Origin: Cyanobacteria bacterium UBA11153
GTDB taxonomy: Bacteria > Cyanobacteriota > Cyanobacteriia > Cyanobacteriales > Coleofasciculaceae
DNA length: 8,142 nucleotides
Assembly: GCA_003511885.1 (NCBI GenBank)
Contig: DOIX01000032.1
Location: forward strand, 18,396-26,537
Reading direction: 5' to 3'
The position numbers and the translations under genes are program-made. Position 1 is the stretch's first letter; every line of letters begins with the position of its first letter. Shown one piece after another: positions 1 through 5,976 of this stretch. Below the pieces are notes generated by a model that worked only from the letters and a program-made list of their open reading frames with translations, searched no databases and was not told the DNA's origin.

Positions 1-83
1 CTACGCCAGAGCGCACTGCTATACTTGTTTGAATGGAAGTAGAGATAAGCCGTTACGCATTTAATTTATCTGTTTTGAATGAG

Positions 84-115
84 GGGGAGCAGGGGTGCAG
101 GGGAGCTGGGGAGAA
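84..115 (+). repeat. G-rich octamer tandem repeat, potential G-quadruplex
   Basis: Four consecutive 8-base units: GGGGAGCA, GGGGTGCA, GGGGAGCT and GGGGAGAA. This gives four runs of G4 separated by 4-base spacers, which fits a plus-strand G-quadruplex motif. Similar G-rich microrepeats are common between cyanobacterial genes. Any role is unknown. Confidence 0.75.
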
Positions 116-206
116 GGTTTGATGACTTTTCCCTAACTTGAAAATATGCGGTTTAAATGCGCAGCAGCTTATCAGCTCTTATTTTCAGAGCATACACTTT
201 TTTTAA

Positions 207-235
207 CGCAAAGGAATCCGCAAAGGTTCGCAAAG
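207..235 (+). repeat. CGCAAAG short repeats, locus 1
   Basis: Three CGCAAAG units at 207-213, 219-225 and 229-235, preceded by a T tract and AA (TTTTAACGCAAAGG). The same T-tract plus CGCAAAG arrangement recurs at 5185-5221 and 6484-6502, so this is a dispersed family within the window. Confidence 0.75.
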
Positions 236-320
236 AAGATACTTGTTGGTAAAGTACAATTTTCCTAATTTTTGGAGGGTATGTTATGGGAAAGCTAAGG
301 CGTTATCCACTTTACCAATG

Positions 321-2117
321 TCACTGCTTACTACCTCTAAGAGTAGTCAGGGCATTACGCACGCGCTCCATTGGTTCCCGGTTAAATCGAGCATTGGGAG
401 CCTGCATAATATTAAGCACTTGACTCAATTGTGCGATCGCTTGTTGGCGTTGGCTGGCGGAAAGACTGCCATTGAGCCAAGCAGAAGCTGTATCTTGCGC
501 AATTTCCCCCAGAATTGTGGCTGCATAACCGGGCGAGTCTTTCTGCTTCCCTACCAGTAAACTCCGGAGTTTCGGTACTAAATCCAAAGCTGCTACTCCA
601 AATTTCCCGATCGCAATAATTGCATTATTGCGAGTGTTATCATCGGTAGAATCTAATTGGGCTGTGTAGTAGGGGAGAAGATAAGCCGCAGACTCCGCAC
701 CATAGCCCTGCAACTGATACACTGCCTCCCGCTGAATTAACGAATCGGAAGATTGTAACAATCCTGCGACAACAGGTAAGCCTTGAGTATCTCCCAACCT
801 CAGTAATGCCCATCCTGTGGCAAGCTGCATCCAAGGATTACCCTCTTTGAGGGCTTTAGTAAGAGCGGGAATAACTTTGCGATCCCCAATTTTACCCAAA
901 GCAATAGCGACATCAACTTGCACCACGTCATCGGGGTTACTAGGAGGATATTGCTCTCTGACTGGAGTCAAGCTGGGCACAAGAGGTAAACCCAAGGCGT
1001 TTAGGTTCGTGTTTGGTGGCAGATAACGTCCACTATCCTTCAATAGTGCCACTAAATCAGGAATTGCTAATTGTGCCGATCCTCCCAGATTACCAATAAG
1101 TTTTGCCGCCTCTAACCGAATAGTTGGCTCTGATGCTTTTAAGCCTTGGATTAATCCTGGTAATCCTGCGATTCCTAGCAACTCCAACCCTTCTCTAGCG
1201 GCATTCCTAACCGTAAAATCGCTATCTTTAACTGCTAAATCAAGTACTGTAAGCAATGGGGCGACAGTCTTAGCATTGGCTTCTGCTCCAAATACTTTAC
1301 GCAGAAGGGATCTTGAGTCATCAAAAACTCTCGCTGCACTATTACGCAGATTAGGATCTGAGCTTTGTAAGGCTTCCAACCAATGAGATAGTAAGGGGAT
1401 AGATGTTCCAATTTCTGCTAGCGCCCACGTAGCATTCAATCTCACCCAAGGATTGGGATCTTTTAATGCTTCCGTTAGAGGAGGTGTCGCTAATTGTCTT
1501 GCAGGTAAACCAATTTTCCCGATTGCGATTATTGCTGTAATCCGCACCAGGTTTTCTGGATTTTCGGGAGGGGTAGGTGGGATGCGCTTTTCTTTAATAT
1601 TTACCTGATTTCCTGATGATGGGAAGGGCAGTAATACTGGTATGGGTTGTAATACTCGTATCGGTATATTAATCGGTCTATTAAAGACAACCTGCCCTGG
1701 CGCGATCGCTCTTTGCTGATTTTTGAGCATCTCAACCAATCCTGGAATGGCTGGCACAGCGGCATCGGTGAGATTTCCCAGTATTTCTGCGACACCACTT
1801 TTAAGCAAAGGATCTGGATCTTCCATCGCTGCAATCAATCCTGGCACAATATTCTCTTGAGTGTCGCTAAGTTGTTCGATAATTTCCCGACGCTTTGCCA
1901 CATCAGCCGTGCGCAGTTGTTCGATTAAATCAGCAATGACGATCGGTTTAGCTGTATCCTGAACTTTCGGGGGAGTGGGTGTGGGTTGAAGTAACGGGAA
2001 CGGGATAGTGGGTGTGAGTTGAGGTATTCTGTCTCTTTGAGCTACTGCGGGTGTCTCGTGAGGAAGAATAGTTAATATTGTTAATAGACTTGAGGCAAAG
2101 GATATACGAGAGATCAT
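321..2117 (-). CDS. Exported HEAT-repeat protein (598 aa)
   Basis: Probably a secreted or periplasmic solenoid protein that binds other proteins; partner and process are not visible. Residues 1-27 look like a signal peptide: Arg4, a hydrophobic core (FASSLLTILTIL) and AVAQ before a likely cleavage site. A proline- and threonine-rich linker follows (28-58). From about 59 to 595 there are repeated helical pairs of HEAT / PBS-lyase type, with hallmarks such as DPNPWVRLNATWALAEIG (220-237), AIIAIGKIG (195-203) and VAIALGKIG (403-411). Two proline-rich insertions interrupt the solenoid at about 134-190 and 361-400, each directly before a VxxxxAIxxIGKIG-type helix. The ATG at 2117 is chosen because it gives the complete signal peptide; no clear Shine-Dalgarno sequence precedes it. 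Two HIP1 sites lie inside. Known relatives include phycobilin-lyase-like HEAT proteins, but the signal peptide argues against a cytoplasmic lyase. The gene is divergent from the PEP-CTERM gene. Confidence 0.88.
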   Translation of the reverse strand: MISRISFASSLLTILTILPHETPAVAQRDRIPQLTPTIPFPLLQPTPTPPKVQDTAKPIVIADLIEQLRTADVAKRREIIEQLSDTQENIVPGLIAAMEDPDPLLKSGVAEILGNLTDAAVPAIPGLVEMLKNQQRAIAPGQVVFNRPINIPIRVLQPIPVLLPFPSSGNQVNIKEKRIPPTPPENPENLVRITAIIAIGKIGLPARQLATPPLTEALKDPNPWVRLNATWALAEIGTSIPLLSHWLEALQSSDPNLRNSAARVFDDSRSLLRKVFGAEANAKTVAPLLTVLDLAVKDSDFTVRNAAREGLELLGIAGLPGLIQGLKASEPTIRLEAAKLIGNLGGSAQLAIPDLVALLKDSGRYLPPNTNLNALGLPLVPSLTPVREQYPPSNPDDVVQVDVAIALGKIGDRKVIPALTKALKEGNPWMQLATGWALLRLGDTQGLPVVAGLLQSSDSLIQREAVYQLQGYGAESAAYLLPYYTAQLDSTDDNTRNNAIIAIGKFGVAALDLVPKLRSLLVGKQKDSPGYAATILGEIAQDTASAWLNGSLSASQRQQAIAQLSQVLNIMQAPNARFNREPMERVRNALTTLRGSKQ

Positions 2118-2173
2118 CAGATTTTAGAACTTGGATTAGCGTGAGGATATCGCCCAGGGAGTTGTTTAACTTC

Positions 2174-2215
2174 TGTCAGGACTTACGCAAAACCCCCAGC
2201 GAGCCAGATGCTCGC
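2174..2215 (+). mobile_element. Possible MITE or IS-end relic
   Basis: TGTCAGGACTTACGCAAAA at 2174-2192 resembles, from memory, a terminal sequence of cyanobacterial insertion sequences and MITEs. It is followed by a small perfect hairpin, GCGAGC (2199-2204) / GCTCGC (2210-2215), with a 5-base loop. I do not find an inverted partner (TTGCGTAAGTCCTGA) elsewhere in the window, so at most one end is left. Confidence 0.4.
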
Positions 2216-2342
2216 ACTACTACAACATATATTATCCTGGGGATTGCGATCTCCGCATTACCAGAATTGAAAAAAGCTATACCCTGGTACTCTGGCATAG
2301 ATTCAACAGTGCCACAGCAAAATGTAAAGCGTCTTGAGATTT

Positions 2343-2365
2343 GGCGTAGCCTGCGCGAAGCGCAT
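2343..2365. repeat. Short palindromic dispersed repeat
   Basis: GGCGTAGCC is followed by TGCGC-GAA-GCGCA (2352-2364), a 5-bp hairpin with a GAA loop. It has the look of the short GC-rich palindromic repeats scattered in cyanobacterial genomes. A related, longer palindrome lies inside the WD40 gene at 4931-4959. Confidence 0.45.
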
Positions 2366-2388
2366 ACTCTTCTCCTCCAAACTCAGAT

Positions 2389-2427
2389 ATTGACACTCCC
2401 CTGACTGGAAGTCAGGGGAGTGTCAAT
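2389..2427. repeat. Perfect 18-bp inverted repeat (hairpin 1)
   Basis: The arms 2389-2406 (ATTGACACTCCCCTGACT) and 2410-2427 are perfectly complementary around a GGA loop. It stands in a divergent gap and no U tract follows on either strand, so an intrinsic terminator is unlikely. GACACTCCCC-type hairpins are, from memory, found near the ends of IS200/IS605-type elements in cyanobacteria. A mobile-element relic is the best guess. Confidence 0.7.
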
Positions 2428-2429
2428 TA

Positions 2430-2456
2430 ATTTCTCTGCCCAACTAGCGGAGAAAT
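2430..2456. repeat. Second adjacent hairpin, 10-bp stem
   Basis: ATTTCTCTGC (2430-2439) pairs with GCGGAGAAAT (2447-2456), with one T-G wobble and a 7-base loop (CCAACTA). Only two bases separate it from hairpin 1, so the two could fold as a tandem structure. It lies about 180 bp upstream of the PEP-CTERM start and could be in its leader, but no transcription start is visible. Confidence 0.5.
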
Positions 2457-2638
2457 AAGGGCTTGATATTTTTCTCTGATTATGATTAAATAATACTCCC
2501 TAATTTAGATGGGTAAATGGGGGAATGGTGGAGCGGAGATGAAGGAAAAATTATCTGAACTTTGTTAAATTTAGGTGAATTTTTTGAGGAATGTGTATTA
2601 GAATGATGAACAGATGGTAGATCCTCTAAATTTCCAAT

Positions 2639-3598
2639 ATGCAAACTCAAATACTTCCCCGCTTAACTCAGTGGGTAGCTCCTTTTTCTCTAGCAGCAAC
2701 CATGGCATTGGGTGTTTCTGCCCCCTCTCATGCCATTTCCCTCGGCCCAGCTTCGGATTTTAATGTTTTTGTTCTCGGAGATATTGAACAAAACTTTGTA
2801 GATACTGAGGGCAGAATGGCTGCCGCAGGTAATGTCACCCTAACCGACTATGCTGTGGGATCGGGGTTTGCTTCCAATCCTACGGGTAACAATCTGATTG
2901 TGGGTGGGAACTTAAATTTTACCAGAGGTACAGTTTTTGGTAATGCTGTATACGGCGGCACAGCCACTTTAGATCTAGTAGATGTTAAGGGTACTTCTTC
3001 CCAAGGAAATCTGATTGATTTTGCTGCCGCAGGACAAGAATTACGGAATTTGTCTGCTTATTTGGGTGGGTTATCTGCTAACGGTACGAAGACTTTTGAA
3101 TATGGACAAGTTACCCTTAATGGTAGCGGTTCGGGATTGAATGTGTTTAATCTGTTAGGATCTGAGTTATCAGCGGCTAATACTTTCACAATTAATGCCA
3201 ATCCCAATGCAACGGTTTTGGTGAATATTACGGGTGAAACCATTAGTTTCGGTAACTTCGGGTTCTTCTTAAATGGCGCTGACAAGCAGAAGGTAATTTA
3301 TAACTTCGTTGATGCCACAAACTTAAGTTCAACTGGGGTAGGAATTAAAGGTAGTTTGTTAGCACCAAAAGCTCATTATCAATTTGATAATGGTCATATT
3401 GATGGTAATTTAATAGCTGGTTCCCTCAAAGGTGGTGGAGAATCTCACCATTTTCTTTTTAAAGGGGATCTTCCTAAACCACCAACTACTCCTGGTGAAG
3501 ATACTAAAAAAGTACCTGAGCCTTCTGTTTTGGCTGGTTTGGGCTTGGTAGGGATGCTTGGCATTGCTTCTCGCCGCAGAAAAAAGGGTGATAATTGA
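2639..3598 (+). CDS. Choice-of-anchor A family PEP-CTERM protein (319 aa)
   Basis: An exported protein, probably sorted and processed at the cell envelope by an exosortase. Residues 1-32 form a signal peptide (hydrophobic PFSLAATMALGVSA, then SHA before ISLGP). Residues 34 to about 275 match the choice-of-anchor A pattern: LGPASDFNVFVLGD, GRMAAAGNVTL, NNLIVGGNLNF, late GSLLAPKAHYQFDNGHIDGN and GNLIAG. The family takes its name from sharing one ectodomain with different C-terminal anchors. Here the anchor is PEP-CTERM: VPEPS at 292-296, a hydrophobic helix, then RRRKK at 312-316. A proline/threonine spacer (about 278-291) precedes it. The ectodomain suggests extracellular matrix or adhesion work, which is inferred from the family. 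No strong Shine-Dalgarno sequence precedes the ATG. No exosortase gene is in the window. The gene converges on the WD40 gene. Confidence 0.92.
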   Translation: MQTQILPRLTQWVAPFSLAATMALGVSAPSHAISLGPASDFNVFVLGDIEQNFVDTEGRMAAAGNVTLTDYAVGSGFASNPTGNNLIVGGNLNFTRGTVFGNAVYGGTATLDLVDVKGTSSQGNLIDFAAAGQELRNLSAYLGGLSANGTKTFEYGQVTLNGSGSGLNVFNLLGSELSAANTFTINANPNATVLVNITGETISFGNFGFFLNGADKQKVIYNFVDATNLSSTGVGIKGSLLAPKAHYQFDNGHIDGNLIAGSLKGGGESHHFLFKGDLPKPPTTPGEDTKKVPEPSVLAGLGLVGMLGIASRRRKKGDN

Positions 3599-3630
3599 AG
3601 AGTAAAAGTTGTGAGTTTTCATGAATTGAG

Positions 3631-3681
3631 GCGATAAATCGCCTACTACTAACCTCTAGTTTGTAGTAGGCGATTTATCGC
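3631..3681. terminator. 19-bp perfect hairpin, possible bidirectional terminator or dispersed repeat
   Basis: Arms 3631-3649 and 3663-3681 (GCGATAAATCGCCTACTAC and its complement) pair perfectly around a 13-base loop. It sits between the convergent PEP-CTERM and WD40 genes, 32 bp after the former's stop, where a shared terminator would be expected. No long U tract follows. Within each arm GGCGAT-AA-ATCGCC is itself near-palindromic, as in dispersed cyanobacterial repeats, so it may be a REP-like element that also ends transcription. Confidence 0.6.
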
Positions 3682-3761
3682 TTAATTATTAATATAGCAA
3701 CCTAAGTAGAAGTTAAGACGTTCTCAATTCCTGAAACCCTTGATTTTATATTCTTCCCTGG

Positions 3762-3789
3762 CCCCTAGCCCCTAGCCCCTAGCCCCTAG
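3762..3789. repeat. (CCCCTAG)4 minisatellite overlapping the WD40 gene end
   Basis: Four perfect CCCCTAG units with degenerate units on both sides (about 3755-3796). On the minus strand it reads (CTAGGGG)4, with four G4 runs and 3-base spacers, a G-quadruplex-type motif. The WD40 frame runs into it and takes its last codons and TAG stop (3774-3772) from the repeat. Confidence 0.85.
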
Positions 3790-5145
3790 TCCCTCGCTAT
3801 ACTGCCAAATTTTGATCGTTTTATCCAAGCTGATACTGATTAAGAGTTGCCCATCTGAAGTGAAGGAAATAGACTTGATAGGAGCTGAATGCTCGGATAA
3901 GGTGCAAATTAAGTCTCCGTGAAGATGCCATAATTTAATGGTGCGATCGCAACTCCCACTAGCTATCATCTTACCATCGGGGCTGAAAGCGACACACCGC
4001 ACTTCGTCTTGATGTCCGATTTTACGACAAATCTCTGTACCTGTATTAATATCCCACACCTTAATTGTCTTATCGGCGCTGCCGCTAAGGAGGAGTTTGC
4101 CGTCGGGATGAAAGGCAAGGGTATGGATTACGCCTTGATGCCCGTTGAGAGTGATGGTATCTTTGTCTGGATTGGGACTAATATCCCATATTTTGATGGT
4201 ACTATCCCAACTGCCACTAGCAATACTTTCTCCATTGGGGGAAAAAGCTATTGCCTGAATTTTGTCTCTGTGCCCTGTGAGGATGCGCTTTTGCTGGAGG
4301 GTTTTGACATCCCATAATTTAATGGTACAGTCGGTACTACCACTAGCTATCGTCATATTGTCAGGGCTAAAGGCGATGGTAAGAAAATAGTATAAATGTC
4401 CCTGAATAGTTTGAGATGTTGCCAGTATTTTTGGAGATTCCCTCTTTAAATTTGATGGCAGAGTTGCCCAATACTCTGTAGTTTCCCTTTGGGTGTAAAT
4501 ATCCCATAATTTAATGGTTTTATCGGCGCTAGTGCTGGCAAGGGTTTTCCCATCTGAGCTAAGAGTAATGGCAATAATGCGATCGCAATTTCCTTTAAGT
4601 GTCAGTTTTGCCGAGCCTGTATTAATATCCCATATTTTTATACTATAGTCTAAACCGTTAGTGGCGATTATTTCTTGATCTGGACTAATGCCGACTGCTG
4701 TAATTTCGGTTGAATTTACTGTAATTGTCTTGACAGATTGCCAATTATATGTATTTTCAATTAAAACTGGTGGAGGTAAAAAAGTTTCGGCTAATGCCTG
4801 GAGAGGTTGAATTACTGAGTTATTTTGGCGTAGTATTGGAAGTTGGGATAGAGTATCTTCTAATTGGGTAATTTTGCTGTAGCTGTTTTGAGTGAGGGAT
4901 TCTAATTCCGTTATCCGTTGCTGGAATTTTGCGATGGCTTCGCTTGCGAGAAGCATCGCTATTTCTATTTGTTTTTGGTTTAATTCGTATAATCGCTGAC
5001 GATTAGCTATGTTTAATCCCACAGATATACTTAGGGGCAGTGCGGCGTAGATTATCTGTTGGGTTGCTGTGGCTGCTATTGTACCTAATGTTGCAGTGGC
5101 GAGGGAGATATATTCGGTAATTTCTAGCCAGTGGGGGGTTGTCAT
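3772..5145 (-). CDS. Membrane-anchored WD40-repeat protein (457 aa)
   Basis: A likely protein-interaction platform held at a membrane. Residues 13-28 and 31-47 are two hydrophobic stretches forming a predicted helical hairpin, followed by NRQR (48-51). A coiled-coil-like linker runs about 52-103 and a proline spacer about 103-135 (FLPPPV). Residues 138-450 hold seven WD repeats, enough for one closed propeller; blades end in IKIWD, IKLWD, IKLWD, IKIWD, IKVWD, IKLWH and IKIWQ. Blade 2 has a longer exit loop of about 20 residues. Residues 1-31 are identical to the start of the gene at 6444, and the ATG at 5145 is supported by that match. No Shine-Dalgarno sequence is evident. Residues 63-72 come from an in-frame palindromic repeat (4931-4959). 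The last residues (GLGARG) come from the CCCCTAG repeat, so the original stop was probably replaced. No enzyme domain is seen. The function is not known. Confidence 0.9.
   Translation of the reverse strand: MTTPHWLEITEYISLATATLGTIAATATQQIIYAALPLSISVGLNIANRQRLYELNQKQIEIAMLLASEAIAKFQQRITELESLTQNSYSKITQLEDTLSQLPILRQNNSVIQPLQALAETFLPPPVLIENTYNWQSVKTITVNSTEITAVGISPDQEIIATNGLDYSIKIWDINTGSAKLTLKGNCDRIIAITLSSDGKTLASTSADKTIKLWDIYTQRETTEYWATLPSNLKRESPKILATSQTIQGHLYYFLTIAFSPDNMTIASGSTDCTIKLWDVKTLQQKRILTGHRDKIQAIAFSPNGESIASGSWDSTIKIWDISPNPDKDTITLNGHQGVIHTLAFHPDGKLLLSGSADKTIKVWDINTGTEICRKIGHQDEVRCVAFSPDGKMIASGSCDRTIKLWHLHGDLICTLSEHSAPIKSISFTSDGQLLISISLDKTIKIWQYSEGLGARG
4931..4959. repeat. Palindromic repeat inserted in the WD40 coding frame
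   Basis: GCGATGGCTT (4931-4940) and AAGCATCGC (4951-4959) form an imperfect hairpin with one bulged base; the inner CTTCGC/GCGAGAAG extends the stem. It codes, in frame, for residues 63-72 (AMLLASEAIA) of the WD40 protein. The homologous region of the gene at 6444 lacks it. It resembles short GC-rich palindromes dispersed in cyanobacterial genomes. Confidence 0.6.
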
Positions 5146-5284
5146 ATCATAATTTTTGGGTGGGGTGTTGGATATTTTTTTTAACGCAAAGGGCGCAAAG
5201 TTTAGCGCAAAGGGCGCAAAGGTTTTTTGGGGGTTTGTTTGTTTAGGGTTTGAAGAGGTTGTTGAGGGATTCTCCTAGTTTTTT
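5057..5284 (-). repeat. Long direct repeat, copy A
   Basis: Nearly identical to 6356-6565. It covers, in minus-strand order, the first about 30 codons of the WD40 gene, the spacer, and the last about 12 codons of the coiled-coil gene. It differs from copy B by few substitutions and by about 18 extra bases of CGCAAAG units. Confidence 0.88.
5185..5221 (+). repeat. CGCAAAG short repeats, locus 2
   Basis: Four CGCAAAG units at 5185-5191, 5194-5200, 5206-5212 and 5215-5221, after an eight-T tract. They lie in the spacer between the coiled-coil and WD40 genes. Copy B of the long repeat has only two units, so the array has expanded or shrunk since duplication. Confidence 0.8.
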
Positions 5285-5872
5285 TACTTCTTCTTCAATT
5301 TCTCGTTTTCCTTGTTGAATATCGTTTTTTGCTGTTTCTATAGTTTGTTCAATTTCATTTTTCACAATATTTGGCACTGGCGATTTTGGTGTTTGGGGTT
5401 TTTCAGTTTCGGATGTTTTTTGATTTGATTTTGTCTGGTTATCTTCTCCTATGTTAGTTTTTTCTTCTTGTTGGAAAATTCTTTCTTTACGGTATTGGGT
5501 TTGTACGGAGGGGGGAGATTGATTCTCTGTTTCCTGTTTTTTGAGTTTGGCGAAGAAATCGTATATATTGTCAATGTGAGATATGGCGTATTTGATTTCG
5601 GCAAATTGTTGTTGGATTTGGGGATTGATTTCTTGTTCGTTGATTTCTAAATTTTCTAATCTTTGGTTTACTGAATCTATTTGATTGTTAAAGTTTTGCG
5701 CTGACTCAATCATACGAGCGTTAATTTTTTGGCTGATTTGTTCCAAATATGTAATTTTTTGGGTTAGTGTTATAATTGGTGCAATCGCTTCTTTGATTTC
5801 GGCTAGTTGCTCTTGGATTTGGGGGTTAATTTGTTGATTTTGTTCTTCTAATTGCCCTAAGCGTTGATGCAA
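5243..5872 (-). CDS. Coiled-coil protein, C-terminal part (downstream of a frame change)
   Basis: This 209-codon frame is best read as the continuation of the gene starting at 6444, not as a separate gene. Its only upstream start is a TTG (5872) inside a repeat whose other copy is read through as ...ALLHQRLGQLEEQ... . It contains a Q/N/E-rich coiled coil (residues 1 to about 115), with the repeat motif LEEQNQQINPQIQEQLAEIK and its variant LEINEQEINPQIQQQFAEIK. A polar, low-complexity linker follows (about 117-168, rich in K, T, P, Q), then a charged helix ending KKLGESLNNLFKP. The last 12 residues are identical to the end of the 144-aa protein at 6958-6524. No enzymatic motif is visible. The full frame-corrected protein would have 400 residues. 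If a short protein is made independently from TTG, it would lack the membrane segment. Confidence 0.6.
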   Translation of the reverse strand: MHQRLGQLEEQNQQINPQIQEQLAEIKEAIAPIITLTQKITYLEQISQKINARMIESAQNFNNQIDSVNQRLENLEINEQEINPQIQQQFAEIKYAISHIDNIYDFFAKLKKQETENQSPPSVQTQYRKERIFQQEEKTNIGEDNQTKSNQKTSETEKPQTPKSPVPNIVKNEIEQTIETAKNDIQQGKREIEEEVKKLGESLNNLFKP

Positions 5873-5976
5873 TAGTGCGATCGTTTTTTTATTTCAGCTA
5901 GTTGCTCCTGAATTTGGGGGTTAATTTGTTGATTTTGTTCTTCTAATTGCCCTAGGCGCTGGTGTAATAGTGCGAT
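5798..5976 (-). repeat. Tandem duplication within the coiled-coil gene, 95-bp period
   Basis: The segments 5798-5881 and 5893-5976 are aligned copies with about 7 differences in 84 bases. They encode the same coiled-coil unit twice. The period is 95 bp where 96 (32 codons) would keep frame. Aligning the linkers shows one base missing at the T7 tract 5884-5890. Confidence 0.85.

Larger units (their letters stand above)
1..320. other. Non-coding stretch with short repeats
   Basis: I see no convincing gene here. The stretch lies downstream of the HEAT-repeat gene, which ends at 321. It holds the G-rich octamer array (84-115) and three CGCAAAG units (207-235). A plus-strand open frame beginning at 243 runs antisense into the HEAT gene and has no family signature. 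I see no clear terminator hairpin after the HEAT stop codon. Confidence 0.6.
2118..2638. other. Divergent intergenic gap with mobile-element-like fragments
   Basis: This 521-bp gap separates the starts of the HEAT gene (minus) and the PEP-CTERM gene (plus), so promoters for both should lie here. I could not assign -35/-10 boxes with confidence. It contains a TCAGGACTTACGCAA segment and hairpin (2174-2215), a GCGTAGCC/GCGCGAAGCGC fragment (2343-2365) and two adjacent hairpins (2389-2456). A plus-strand open frame (2078-2404) crosses these repeats and ends in the hairpin. I do not consider it a gene. Confidence 0.6.

Noticed and set aside
243..560. Plus-strand open frame of 105 codons
   Set aside because: Mostly antisense to the HEAT gene 3' end, no domain or compositional sign of coding.
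321..2117. Phycobilin lyase (CpcE/PecE type) for the HEAT protein
   Set aside because: Signal peptide, proline-rich linkers and about twice the usual length; no phycobiliprotein genes nearby.
2078..2404. Plus-strand open frame of 108 codons in the divergent gap
   Set aside because: It overlaps the HEAT signal peptide region, crosses repeat fragments and ends in the 18-bp hairpin; no family pattern.
3410..3622. Minus-strand open frame over the PEP-CTERM gene end
   Set aside because: Antisense to the well-supported PEP-CTERM C-terminus; no signature.
4009..4317. Plus-strand open frame of 102 codons inside the WD40 gene
   Set aside because: Antisense shadow of regularly repeated WD40 coding sequence.
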